Source of the DNA: Arthrobacter sp. ISL-72
Lineage (GTDB): Bacteria; Actinomycetota; Actinomycetes; Actinomycetales; Micrococcaceae
Assembly (NCBI RefSeq): GCF_018613755.1
Contig: NZ_JAGGPP010000008.1
Coordinates: forward strand, 372,001 to 436,000
Length of the DNA stretch: 64,000 nucleotides
Direction of reading: 5' to 3'
Numbering within the stretch: position 1 is the stretch's first letter; every line of letters begins with the position of its first letter. The position numbers were made by a program, and so were the translations under genes. Positions 45,034-53,706 of the stretch are shown here, one piece after another. Below the pieces are notes generated by a model that worked only from the letters and a program-made list of their open reading frames with translations, searched no databases and was not told the DNA's origin.

Positions 45034-46272
45034 ATGTCAGAAGCAGTCATTGTTTCCACTGCCAGAAGCCCAATCGGACGCGCCTTCAAAGGGTCCCTGA
45101 AGGACGAGCGGCCGGATGACCTTGCCGCCGCGATGGTCACGGCCGCCCTGGACAAGATCCCGTCCTTCGACCCCCGCCGCGCGGACGGCACGGGCCTGGA
45201 CGACCTCTACCTGGGCTGTGCCGAGCCGAGCGGTGAAGCTGGTTCCAACATGGCCAGGGTCGTCACTATCCTGACCGGGCTGGACAATGTTCCCGGCGCC
45301 ACCATCAACAGGTTCTGCGCCTCCAGCCTCCAGACCATCCGCATGGCGTTCCACGCCATCAAGGCCGGCGAGGGTGCCGCGTTCGTGGCTGCCGGCGTCG
45401 AGTCCGTGTCGCGGTACCCCAACTGGGCCGGGGCAGGAGAAACCGACGCCGGCACGCACAATCCGCTCTTCGAAGCCGCGCGGCGGCGGACCGAGGCGCG
45501 CGCCGCGTCCAACACGCCGTGGACGGACCCGCGGCTCGGCGGACGGATGCCGGATATCTACATCGCGATGGGACAGACCGCGGAAAACGTGGCCACCACG
45601 TACGGCATCGGCCGGACCGAGCAGGATGAGTGGGCCGTCCTCAGCCAGAACCGGGCGGAAGCGGCCATCGCCTCAGGATTCTTTGCCCGCGAAATCACCC
45701 CGTATACCAGGCGCGACGGCACGTTGGTGGAACGGGACGACTGCCCCCGCCCCGGAGTGACCTTCGAGGGGGTTGCCGCACTCCAGCCGGTGTTCCGCAG
45801 CGAAGGAACCGTGACCGCCGGCAATGCGTGTCCGCTCAACGACGGGGCCGCCGCCGTCGTGGTGATGAGCGACGACCGCGCGCGCGACCTGGGACTGGAA
45901 CCGCTGGCACGGATTGTGTCGACGGCAGCCACGGCGCTTTCCCCGGAACTGATGGGCATGGGGCCGGTCGAGGCAACCCGCCAGGCCCTGGCCCGGGCCG
46001 GGCTGGGCATCGGGGACATCGACCTGGTGGAACTGAACGAGGCGTTCGCGGTGCAGGTCGTGGCCAGTGCCAGGGAACTCGGCATCGACCCCTCACGGCT
46101 CAATGTTCACGGCGGGGCGATCGCGCTGGGCCATCCGTTCGGCATGACCGGCGCCCGCATGACCACCACCCTGCTGAACGGGCTCCGGGAGCGCGACGCA
46201 ACGCTGGGCCTGGCGACACTGTGCGTGGGCGGCGGCCAGGGAATGGCAATCGTCTTCGAGCGGCTCAGCTAA
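45034..46272 (+). CDS. Acetyl-CoA C-acyltransferase (thiolase)
   Basis: Thiolase of 412 residues that cleaves 3-ketoacyl-CoA in beta-oxidation, or condenses acyl-CoAs. The acyl-carrying Cys is Cys95 ([12 protein letters not shown]), the His is in [11 protein letters not shown] near residue 367, and the second Cys is in [10 protein letters not shown] near 397. The size and the long region between fit the FadA/FadI-type degradative group more than a biosynthetic AtoB, but this cannot be settled. No acyl-CoA dehydrogenase or hydratase gene is adjacent. Confidence 0.93.
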   Translation: MSEAVIVSTARSPIGRAFKGSLKDERPDDLAAAMVTAALDKIPSFDPRRADGTGLDDLYLGCAEPSGEAGSNMARVVTILTGLDNVPGATINRFCASSLQTIRMAFHAIKAGEGAAFVAAGVESVSRYPNWAGAGETDAGTHNPLFEAARRRTEARAASNTPWTDPRLGGRMPDIYIAMGQTAENVATTYGIGRTEQDEWAVLSQNRAEAAIASGFFAREITPYTRRDGTLVERDDCPRPGVTFEGVAALQPVFRSEGTVTAGNACPLNDGAAAVVVMSDDRARDLGLEPLARIVSTAATALSPELMGMGPVEATRQALARAGLGIGDIDLVELNEAFAVQVVASARELGIDPSRLNVHGGAIALGHPFGMTGARMTTTLLNGLRERDATLGLATLCVGGGQGMAIVFERLS

Positions 46273-46317
46273 ACCCCGGGGCACACTTCCCGCGGGCGCC
46301 CGTCCGCCCTGCCAATC

Positions 46318-46380
46318 GAGTTTTTGTCCAGATAATCGCCCCAAAACGGCCCGGAAGTCCCTTGAAGTGGCCAAAAACTC
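46318..46380. repeat. Hairpin repeat family 2, degenerate copy
   Basis: GAGTTTTTGTCCAGATAATCG at the left and GTGGCCAAAAACTC at the right match the arms of the copy at 24628-24690; only about 14 bases per side still pair. It has the same overall span of 63 bases. Confidence 0.65.
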
Positions 46381-46414
46381 GGGAGGTTTGAGTAGCGGAA
46401 GCAGACAGACAAAG

Positions 46415-46440
46415 AAGGCCCCGCCGGTTGGCGGGGCCTT
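46415..46440 (-). terminator. Hairpin terminator between thiolase and Bax-inhibitor genes
   Basis: Perfect 11-base stem AAGGCCCCGCC with a four-base loop. Downstream on the minus strand it runs into a T-rich TTCTTTGTCTG, so it mainly serves the Bax-inhibitor gene, but could be bidirectional. Confidence 0.8.
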
Positions 46441-46479
46441 CTTGCGTTAGTTCACGACGGCGTCGGCCGGCTTTGCGTG

Positions 46480-47409
46480 CTAGTCGTCGCCGCGGAGGAT
46501 GGCCAGCAGGCGGATGATCTCCACGTACAGCCACACGAGCGTCACGGTCAGGCCGAACGCGGCGGTCCAGGAGAAGCGCTCCGGGGCGCCGCTGCGGACA
46601 CCGGCTTCGATGCTGGTGAAGTCCATGATCAGCGAGAAGGCGGCCAGGCCGATCGCCAGCAGGCCGATAAAGACGCCGAGCGGTATTCCGAAGATTTCAA
46701 AACTGGTGCGCAGGCCGAACGGCTCCTGTACCGCGCCGGTCATCACCATCACCATGTTGATCAGCGAGAAGACCGCGTAGCCGATAATCGCGATCATGAA
46801 GAAGCGCATCGCCTTCGGGGTGGCCCGGACCTTCCCGCTCTTGAAGAGCAGCAGTGTCACACCGAACACGGACAGCGTGCCGATGACGGCCTGGAGTCCG
46901 ACGCCCGGGTAAAGCCCGTCGAGGACGCGGGTCAGCCCGCCGAGGAAGAGTCCTTCCAAGCCGGCATAGGCCAGGATCAGCGCCGGCGAGGGCTGCTTCT
47001 TGAACGTGTTGACGAGGGCGAGCACGAAGCCGCCCAGCGCGCCGACGATCATTAGAAGTGAGGCCAGCGACATGCTTATAAAGAGCGTGACTGCCGCGCC
47101 GGCCATCAGAACGCCGAGGCAGGCCGCGGTCTTCATGATGACGTCGTCGAACGTCATCCGCCCGGTTTCGACCGGGCCGGCTGCGGGACGGTTGTACATC
47201 TGCTGCAGCTGGTCGTGGGTCATGTTCTGCTGCTGGGCCATCCAGCCGCCCTGCGCGTCCATGACCTGCCCGGGGGCGCGTCCCGGAACTTGGCCGTACG
47301 GATTCTGGCCGTAAGGGTTCTGGCCATATTGCGCCTGCGGAACAGGCGGTGCCTGGGTGGCTCCACGGAAATTCTTTCCGTTGAAGATCGGGTTTCCGCC
47401 AAGTGCCAT
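46480..47409 (-). CDS. Bax inhibitor-1/YccA family membrane protein
   Basis: A 309-residue protein with seven membrane helices in residues 85-305, matching the BI-1/TMBIM family (YccA, YetJ-like calcium leak channels): FGVTLLLFKSGKVRATPKAM and LIMDFTSIEAG are family-like, with the conserved acidic pair around MDF. The first 80 residues are a polar Gln/Asn/Pro/Tyr-rich tail with NPYGQ repeats. Function here is not proven. The ATG has GGAGG nine bases upstream. Confidence 0.9.
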   Translation of the reverse strand: MALGGNPIFNGKNFRGATQAPPVPQAQYGQNPYGQNPYGQVPGRAPGQVMDAQGGWMAQQQNMTHDQLQQMYNRPAAGPVETGRMTFDDVIMKTAACLGVLMAGAAVTLFISMSLASLLMIVGALGGFVLALVNTFKKQPSPALILAYAGLEGLFLGGLTRVLDGLYPGVGLQAVIGTLSVFGVTLLLFKSGKVRATPKAMRFFMIAIIGYAVFSLINMVMVMTGAVQEPFGLRTSFEIFGIPLGVFIGLLAIGLAAFSLIMDFTSIEAGVRSGAPERFSWTAAFGLTVTLVWLYVEIIRLLAILRGDD

Positions 47410-47855
47410 TGCGGGTGTCCTCCAAATAAAGGGGGTGGGTGGTGATCCTTATAGTTCAAGCTACCAATTCTCACGCTCGGTGGGCAGGGATAGTTCCCCC
47501 ACGGAGCCACCCGAGACCCAACCGTGACATGGGCGGGAACACGCGCGCCATGGCTGGAAGGAGCATGGGCGAACGGAATGTTAAGGAACACGCACACTCA
47601 ACAAAAGTTTTCTTTAGCTGAACTGAATTGTTTCTCAGGCACCGCTACATGGTTGTTATCCGATCGCTATCTTAGGCGCCGCTACACAGCGCTTCTTTGG
47701 TGTCGGCTGGCTGTAACATAAGCCAAGCAGGGTGACCAACATCACAAGATGCTCGGTTTGTCTACCGCGTATTTGGCGCCACGATCGGTCTCCTGTTCCG
47801 TTCGCAGAGGTTGTAAAGGCGCAACCCACACCACCCCCATGTGGAGGTTATCAAT
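47410..47855. other. Promoter-rich intergenic region upstream of the liv operon
   Basis: About 445 bases with no convincing gene, AT-richer than its surroundings. A 13-base motif AGGC(A/G)CCGCTACA occurs twice (47637-47649 and 47674-47686), spaced by 37 bases, and may be a regulator site for the liv operon. Confidence 0.45.
47843..47848 (+). promoter_or_regulatory. Ribosome binding site setting the livH TTG start
   Basis: GGAGGT seven bases before TTG at 47856. The upstream in-frame GTG at 47841 would lie on top of the site, so TTG is the likely start. Confidence 0.7.
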
Positions 47856-49196
47856 TTGAGAAGTACACCGAGAGGCCTGTCGCACAGACGGCGCGGCGGA
47901 TTGCTGAAGACGCTGGGGGCTGTCTTTGCCGCCGTTGTCGCAATTCTGCTCGTTGTTGCCCCGGCATCGCAGGCCACTACTCCTTCGCCGACACCATCCC
48001 CGTCGAACCAGCAGTTCCAAAACAGCATCAGCGGCTTCCTCCGTGACGATGCACGCGCACCCATCGCTGACGTTACGATCACCGCCAAAAGCGGTGATTT
48101 CACCGGGACCGCAAAATCAGGCGCCAACGGCTCGTGGACCATCGGAGTTCCGGTCCAGGGCACCTATGAGGTGGAGCTGGACGAATCCACCCTTCCCGAA
48201 GGAATCAAGCTGGCCGAAGGCCAAGAAAACCCACGCACCGTCACCTTCAGCCAGACCTCCAATCTCTCGGTGATCTTCGCCTTCGGCAAAGGCATCGTTG
48301 TCCAGCAACAGGACTTCGGCCAGAACCTTCTCAACAGGCTCGTAGCCGGCCTCAGCTTCGGCCTGCTCCTGGCGCTCGCGTCCGTCGGACTCTCGCTCAT
48401 CTTCGGAACCACCGGGCTCACCAACTTTGCCCACGGCGAAATGGTGACGTTCGGCGCGGTCCTGGTCTTCGTCTTCAATGCCATGAGCCTTCCGTTCTGG
48501 CTGGCGATTGTCCTGGCCCTGCTGGGCGGCGGCCTCTTCGGCTACGTCCAGGACGCCGGCCTCTGGAAGCCGTTGCGGCGGCGCGGGACCGGCTTGGTCC
48601 CGATGATGATCGTCAGCATCGGGCTCGCACTGGCAGTCCGCTACGTCATCCAGTTCTACTTCGGCGGAGCCACCCAGCAGCTGCCGTACGCACAAAGCGC
48701 TGAAATCCAGATCGGGCCGGTCTCCATCTCGCCCAACAATCTTTGGTCCCTCATCATCAGTGCCATTGTGATCGCCCTGATCGGGATCATCCTGCTCAAG
48801 ACCCGGCTCGGCAAGGCAACACGTGCAGTGGCCGATAACCCGGCCCTTGCGGCGGCCTCAGGCATCGACGTGGACAACGTGATCCGCATTGTCTGGGTTG
48901 CCGGCGGCATGCTGGCGTCCCTGGGCGGCATCCTCTGGGCGTACTACCGGCCCGGCGTGACGTTCGACATGGGTTCACAAATCCTGCTGCTGATCTTCGC
49001 GGGCGTGACCCTGGGCGGGCTGGGCACCGTCTTTGGCGCACTGATCGGATCCGTCATCGTCGGCATCTTCGTGGAGCTGACCACCGTGTTCGGCCTCGCC
49101 GCCGACCTCAAATATGTGGGAGCACTGTTCATCATGATTGTTGTCCTCTTGTTCCGGCCGCAGGGCATCCTGGGCCGTCGCGAGCGCGTGGGTTAG
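47856..49196 (+). CDS. livH: Branched-chain amino-acid ABC permease LivH with N-terminal secreted beta domain
   Basis: Residues 1-45 resemble a signal peptide (RRRGGLLKTLGAVFAAVVAILLVVAPASQA), followed by a Thr/Pro-rich linker and an approximately 90-residue carboxypeptidase-regulatory/Ig-like beta domain (ISGFLRDDARAPIADVTITAKSG ... TYEVELDESTLPEGIKLAEGQ). The LivH permease follows from about residue 155, with eight or so helices and LIFGTTGLTNFAHGEMVTFGA near its start. It is 446 residues, about 150 more than LivH of E. coli. TTG 47856 is chosen from the ribosome site. The permease forms a heterodimer with LivM for leucine, isoleucine, valine or related substrate uptake. Confidence 0.9.
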   Translation: MRSTPRGLSHRRRGGLLKTLGAVFAAVVAILLVVAPASQATTPSPTPSPSNQQFQNSISGFLRDDARAPIADVTITAKSGDFTGTAKSGANGSWTIGVPVQGTYEVELDESTLPEGIKLAEGQENPRTVTFSQTSNLSVIFAFGKGIVVQQQDFGQNLLNRLVAGLSFGLLLALASVGLSLIFGTTGLTNFAHGEMVTFGAVLVFVFNAMSLPFWLAIVLALLGGGLFGYVQDAGLWKPLRRRGTGLVPMMIVSIGLALAVRYVIQFYFGGATQQLPYAQSAEIQIGPVSISPNNLWSLIISAIVIALIGIILLKTRLGKATRAVADNPALAAASGIDVDNVIRIVWVAGGMLASLGGILWAYYRPGVTFDMGSQILLLIFAGVTLGGLGTVFGALIGSVIVGIFVELTTVFGLAADLKYVGALFIMIVVLLFRPQGILGRRERVG

Positions 49197-49205
49197 GAGA
49201 CAGCC

Positions 49206-50174
49206 ATGGACTTGGGATTCATTTTTTCCAGCGCTGCCGGAGAACTGTTCAGCCCGACGACGGCGGCGTACGCGCTTGCCGCGCTCGGCCTCGCCGTTCA
49301 CTTCGGCTACTCCGGCCTGCTGAACTTCGGCCAGGCCGGCTTCATGGCGGTGGGCGCCTATGGCTTCGCCATTTCGACGCTGACCTTCGGGGTACCGTTC
49401 TTTATCGGCCTGCTCATCGCCGTTGTCTGCTCGGCGATCTTCGCGCTGCTGCTGGGTATTCCAACCCTGCGCCTGCGCGCCGACTACCTCGCCATCGTCA
49501 CGATCGCGGCCGCGGAAATCGTCCGCTACATCGTTACCACCAACCAGCTGACGTCCGTAACCGGTTCCGCCAACGGCCTGGCCGCGTTCGAAGCAGGGTT
49601 CTATTCCATGAACCCGTTCCCCGAAGGTTCCTACTTCGGCATGAACAACAGGGACTTCTTTATTCGCGTAGTGGGTTGGGGACTTGTGATTATCTGCTGC
49701 ACGCTCGTGTGGCTCCTGATGCGGAGCCCGTGGGGCCGCGTGCTCAAGGGCATCCGGGAGGACGAAAACGCCGTCCGGTCGCTCGGCAAGAACGTGTACG
49801 CCTACAAGATGCAGGCCCTCGTGATCGGTGGCGTCCTCGGCGCCCTCGCAGGCATGGTCTTCACCCTGCCCCGCGGTGCTGTCCAGCCTGCCAACTACGG
49901 CACCGAACTGACGTTTTTCCTCTACACCTGCCTGCTGCTGGGCGGTCTCGGGACAGTCCTCGGCCCCGTGGTGGGCGCCATGATTTTCTGGGTGGTCCTG
50001 TCACTTACCCAAGGCATCCTCTACGGCCTAATTGAATCCGACGCCGTGACCTGGCTGAACACCGTCCAAGCCGGTCAGCTTCGCTACATCCTGGTGGGTG
50101 TGGCATTGATGCTGCTGATGATCTTCCGGCCGCAGGGTGTCTTCGGCAACAAGAAGGAGCTGGCATTCGCATGA
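49206..50174 (+). CDS. livM: Branched-chain amino-acid ABC permease LivM
   Basis: Second membrane subunit, 322 residues with about nine helices. GYSGLLNFGQAGFMAVGAYGFAIS is the LivM signature, and GRVLKGIREDENAVRSLGKNVYAYK the cytosolic EAA-like coupling loop. It starts nine bases after livH with GGAG six bases before ATG. The stop overlaps livG (ATGA). Works with LivH, LivG, LivF. Confidence 0.96.
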   Translation: MDLGFIFSSAAGELFSPTTAAYALAALGLAVHFGYSGLLNFGQAGFMAVGAYGFAISTLTFGVPFFIGLLIAVVCSAIFALLLGIPTLRLRADYLAIVTIAAAEIVRYIVTTNQLTSVTGSANGLAAFEAGFYSMNPFPEGSYFGMNNRDFFIRVVGWGLVIICCTLVWLLMRSPWGRVLKGIREDENAVRSLGKNVYAYKMQALVIGGVLGALAGMVFTLPRGAVQPANYGTELTFFLYTCLLLGGLGTVLGPVVGAMIFWVVLSLTQGILYGLIESDAVTWLNTVQAGQLRYILVGVALMLLMIFRPQGVFGNKKELAFA

Positions 50175-51193
50175 CTGAGCAACGCAACGTGCCCATGGGC
50201 GCCGAGAACATTGATTACATGACGGACACACGGCCGATCGCCGCCGACGAGACCGCGCCGGGCTGCAAGAAAAGGGACCCGATCGTGGTCGCGGAGAACG
50301 TGACCCGCAGCTTCGGCGGCATTAACGCCGTCGACGTCGAATACCTCGAGATCCCGCGTCACAAGATCACCGCCCTGATCGGCCCCAACGGAGCCGGCAA
50401 AACCACGCTCTTCAACCTGCTGACGGGCTTCGATACGCCGAACTCCGGCAAGTGGCAGTTCGAAGGCAACAGCCTTGCGGGCGTCTCCCCTTACAAGGTG
50501 GCCAGGATGGGCATGGTGCGGACGTTCCAGCTGACCAAGGTGATGGGCAAGCTCACTGTCATGGAAAACATGCGGCTGGGCGGCTCGGAGCAGCCCGGCG
50601 AGCGGCTCTCCAAGGCATTGTTCAAGGGAATGTGGGGCGGCCGCGAAAAGGAGATTACCGCCCAGGCCAACGTCCTGCTGGAGAAGTTCAAGCTGGACGC
50701 GAAGAAGGACGATTACGCGGCGTCACTGTCCGGCGGCCAGCGCAAGCTCCTGGAGATGGCCCGGTCCCTGATGGTCAGGCCCAAGCTAGTGATGCTGGAC
50801 GAGCCCATGGCCGGCGTCAACCCCGCACTGACCCAATCCCTCCTCGACCACATCAAGAACCTCAAGGCGGAAGGCATGACCGTGCTTTTCGTCGAGCACG
50901 ACATGAACATGGTGCGGCACATTGCCGACTGGGTGGTCGTAATGGCCGAAGGCAAGATCGTTGCCGAAGGTCCGCCGCAGGAAGTCATGAAGAACCCCGC
51001 CGTGATCGACGCCTACCTGGGCGCGCACCACGACGTCGACCTGGGTGACGCCGAAGGCATCAAAGAGCTGGCAGCAGAGCTCGTGGCTGACAAGGAGTCA
51101 ATCGTGGGCACCGAGGACGCCGGGATCATCGCGGCCGACGTTGTCGCCACTGAACCGGACGAGCCCCAGGCAAGGAAGAAGGACATCGAATGA
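50171..51193 (+). CDS. livG: Branched-chain amino-acid ABC ATPase LivG with C-terminal extension
   Basis: ABC ATPase: Walker A LIGPNGAGKTTL near residue 75, Q-loop around MVRTFQLTKVMGKLTVMEN, signature LSGGQRKLLEMARSLM, Walker B LVMLDEPMAGVNP, H-loop FVEHDMN. The last 45 residues are an acidic tail (DAEGIKELAAELVADKES and on) not present in ordinary LivG proteins, and there is an N-terminal extension of about 35 residues. Total 340 residues versus about 255 typically. Four-base overlaps with both neighbours show tight coupling. Confidence 0.95.
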   Translation: MTEQRNVPMGAENIDYMTDTRPIAADETAPGCKKRDPIVVAENVTRSFGGINAVDVEYLEIPRHKITALIGPNGAGKTTLFNLLTGFDTPNSGKWQFEGNSLAGVSPYKVARMGMVRTFQLTKVMGKLTVMENMRLGGSEQPGERLSKALFKGMWGGREKEITAQANVLLEKFKLDAKKDDYAASLSGGQRKLLEMARSLMVRPKLVMLDEPMAGVNPALTQSLLDHIKNLKAEGMTVLFVEHDMNMVRHIADWVVVMAEGKIVAEGPPQEVMKNPAVIDAYLGAHHDVDLGDAEGIKELAAELVADKESIVGTEDAGIIAADVVATEPDEPQARKKDIE

Positions 51194-51960
51194 GTACAGC
51201 CAGTACAGCAGCGGCCGCCACACCGACCGCCGCGGACCACGCTGTGGTCACGGTCACCAACCTGGTGGCCGGCTACATCCCCGGTGTCAACATCCTCAAC
51301 GGCTGCAGCATCGAGGCCCGCAAAGGTGAACTGATCGGAATCATCGGACCCAACGGCGCGGGCAAGTCCACGCTGTTGAAGGCGATGTTCGGCCTGGTGA
51401 AGGTGCACTCCGGCTCCGTTGTGGTCCGGGGCCAGGACATTACCGGGCTCAAGGCCAACAAACTGGTGACCAAGGGCGTGGGATTCGTCCCGCAGAACAA
51501 CAACGTGTTCGCCACCCTGACGATCGAAGAGAACATGCAGATGGGCATGTTCCAGCGGCCCAAGGACTTTGCCCAACGGTTCGACTTCGTCACCAGCCTG
51601 TTCCCCGAGCTCGGTAAGCGCCGCGCCCAGCGTGCCGGGTCGCTGTCCGGCGGTGAACGCCAGATGGTGGCCATGGGACGTGCCCTGATGATGGAGCCCG
51701 CCGTCCTGCTGCTCGATGAGCCATCGGCAGGCCTCTCCCCCGTCAAGCAGGATGAGACTTTCCTGCGGGTCCACGAGATCAACCGGGCCGGCGTTTCGGT
51801 GATCATGGTCGAGCAGAACGCCCGCCGCTGCCTGCAGATCTGTGACCGCGCCTACGTGCTGGACCAGGGCAAGGACGCATATACCGGCACCGGGCGAGAA
51901 CTCATGAAGGATCCCAAGGTGATCCAGCTCTACCTCGGCACGTTGGCGGACGACGTCTAA
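51190..51960 (+). CDS. livF: Branched-chain amino-acid ABC ATPase LivF
   Basis: Second ATPase subunit, 256 residues. Walker A IGPNGAGKSTLLKAMFG, LSGGERQMVAMGRALM signature and Walker B LLLDEPSAGLSP are intact, and the LivF-type MVEQNARRCL H-loop follows. It begins with an ATGA overlap at the end of livG. The operon ends with a strong hairpin. Confidence 0.96.
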   Translation: MSTASTAAAATPTAADHAVVTVTNLVAGYIPGVNILNGCSIEARKGELIGIIGPNGAGKSTLLKAMFGLVKVHSGSVVVRGQDITGLKANKLVTKGVGFVPQNNNVFATLTIEENMQMGMFQRPKDFAQRFDFVTSLFPELGKRRAQRAGSLSGGERQMVAMGRALMMEPAVLLLDEPSAGLSPVKQDETFLRVHEINRAGVSVIMVEQNARRCLQICDRAYVLDQGKDAYTGTGRELMKDPKVIQLYLGTLADDV

Positions 51961-51995
51961 GTCCAGGCAGCGTCCTCAGAAAGACCACGAGGGCC

Positions 51996-52029
51996 AGAAG
52001 GGCCGCCACCGCTTGGTGGCGGCCCTTCT
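51996..52029 (+). terminator. Hairpin terminator of the livHMGF operon
   Basis: Perfect 15-base stem AGAAGGGCCGCCACC with a four-base loop, 35 bases past livF. Confidence 0.85.
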
Positions 52030-52061
52030 GTGTCCCCGGCGGTTCCCCTCCCCAGGCAGCA

Positions 52062-52095
52062 GAAAGCCCCCGTCCGAATATGGACAGGGGCTTTC
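52062..52095 (-). terminator. Hairpin terminator of the Liv binding-protein gene
   Basis: GAAAGCCCC(C)GTCC pairs with GGAC(A)GGGGCTTTC; it lies 21 bases past the stop of the convergent binding-protein gene. Confidence 0.65.
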
Positions 52096-52116
52096 GTGCT
52101 GGTTCAGGAGTCGGCT

Positions 52117-53469
52117 TTACAGCTTGCCGAATTCTTCCTTGGACGGCTTGTAGGTGTTGTCATCCTGGTACTCGTAGATGCCGATGTAGGCCTCCGTCGG
52201 GTCGCCGGCGTCGGAGAAGGACACCGGACCGGACTGGCCGTCGTAGTCGATGTCCTTGCCGTCGCGGAGCAGCGTGACGCAGGATGCGAAGTTGTTGCAC
52301 TTCTCGCCGGTTTCGGAGACTGCCTTAAGCTGCTGGGCGATGTCAGTGCCCTTGGTGCTCTTGGCGGCCTCGGATGCCAGTGCGATCAGGTTGACAGCGT
52401 CGTAGGACTCGCCTGCGTAGCTGTAATCCTTCAGCGCCGGGTCAATCGCAAGCAGCTTCTTCTTGAAGTCCTCCTTGGCAAACGTTCCCGGGATGGTGCC
52501 CTGGGCGCCCTTCAGCGTGCCGGCCTGGAAGTCCTTGCTGTAGTCCGACGTGTTGCCGTCCACCATGAACATCTGGGTTGCCTTGACGCCCTTGCCGGTC
52601 ATCAGCGGAACGATGCTCTTGGCCTGGTCAAAGGTGATCAGGGCGATCGCGTCGGGCTTGGCGGCAATGACCTTGTCAACCTGGCTGCTGAACTGTGAAT
52701 CGCCCTCATTAAAGAGCTCCTCTGCAACCACCTTGCCGCCGGCGGCTTGGAAAGCTTCCTTGACGTTCTTGGCAAGGCCCGTGCCGTAGGCGTCGTTCAG
52801 CACGATCATGCCAACGGTCTGTGCACCACAGGTGGCCATGTAGTTGCCGAGGACCTTGCCCTGCAGCACATCCGAAGGAGCCGTGCGCCAGTAGAGTCCC
52901 TTGTCATCCCAGGTGGTGAAGTCGGGGGACGTGTTCGCGGGAGAGAACTGGATGACGCCGGCACCCGTGATTTGGTTGATGACGGTCTTGGAAACGCCGG
53001 ATGAAGCAGCACCGACGACCGCGCTGACGCCACTTCCAAGCAGTGCCGTAGTGGACTGCGTAGCGATGTCGGTCTTGGTGTCGCCGGAATCGCGGTGGAT
53101 CACCTCAACGGGCTTGCCCAATACGCCGCCTGCGTCATTGACTTCCTTGATGCCAAGGTTGACACCGGCAATTTCGGGCGGGCCAAGGAACGCCAGCGAC
53201 CCCGTTGTCGGCAGGAGCGATCCAATCTTGAGTGGCGTGTCGGTTGTGGTGGCGGAGGGGGGAACCGCGCCGCCGCCGCCGCCTGCTTCAGTGGTGCTGC
53301 TGCCGGTGGCGCTAGGTGCCGGGCAGGCGATGCCGGACGCTGCCGGGGCAGTGGATTCTGTGGCGCCCGGGGTGGACGAGCCACCACAAGCCGTAGCCAA
53401 AAAGGCGACGCCGATGCTAAGCGCTGTCAGCTTAGCGATCCGCGGCGCCGCATGGGGGAGTGAAATCAT
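52117..53469 (-). CDS. Branched-chain amino-acid ABC substrate-binding lipoprotein
   Basis: Periplasmic-binding-type protein anchored as a lipoprotein: signal with lipobox LATAC (Cys28), then a 50-residue Ser/Thr/Gly-rich linker and a Leu/Ile/Val-binding fold (LKIGSLLPTTGSLAFLGPPEIAGVNLGIKEVN at its start). It is 450 residues. It is convergent to livHMGF rather than within the operon, and has its own promoter region. Specificity (branched-chain amino acids, amides or urea) cannot be decided. ATG 53469 has AGGAGA upstream. Confidence 0.94.
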   Translation of the reverse strand: MISLPHAAPRIAKLTALSIGVAFLATACGGSSTPGATESTAPAASGIACPAPSATGSSTTEAGGGGGAVPPSATTTDTPLKIGSLLPTTGSLAFLGPPEIAGVNLGIKEVNDAGGVLGKPVEVIHRDSGDTKTDIATQSTTALLGSGVSAVVGAASSGVSKTVINQITGAGVIQFSPANTSPDFTTWDDKGLYWRTAPSDVLQGKVLGNYMATCGAQTVGMIVLNDAYGTGLAKNVKEAFQAAGGKVVAEELFNEGDSQFSSQVDKVIAAKPDAIALITFDQAKSIVPLMTGKGVKATQMFMVDGNTSDYSKDFQAGTLKGAQGTIPGTFAKEDFKKKLLAIDPALKDYSYAGESYDAVNLIALASEAAKSTKGTDIAQQLKAVSETGEKCNNFASCVTLLRDGKDIDYDGQSGPVSFSDAGDPTEAYIGIYEYQDDNTYKPSKEEFGKL

Positions 53470-53570
53470 TTTTTAAGTCTCCTCGATCGAAAGGTGCGAA
53501 CGGCCTTTGATGCGAATACCAGGTGTTCCTGATTTGATTTCAAGCTAGTGCAATTTTTCCGCGAACATAA

Positions 53571-53584
53571 GTGACTATGGTCAC
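53571..53584. promoter_or_regulatory. Operator-like inverted repeat near the binding-protein promoter
   Basis: GTGAC-TATG-GTCAC, perfect five-base arms, just downstream of a minus-strand TTATAA-type -10 at about 53588-53594 and about 100 bases before the binding-protein gene. A repressor could act here. Confidence 0.4.
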
Positions 53585-53706
53585 ATCCTTATAACAGTCG
53601 TTGCATATGAGAAACCACGGCCTGCAGGCGGTGAAAAGCGGAAGAATCCGGGCCGGCGGAGGGCGCCCCGAACGGCGCCGTCAACGCGACACGGCTGGAA
53701 GAAAAG

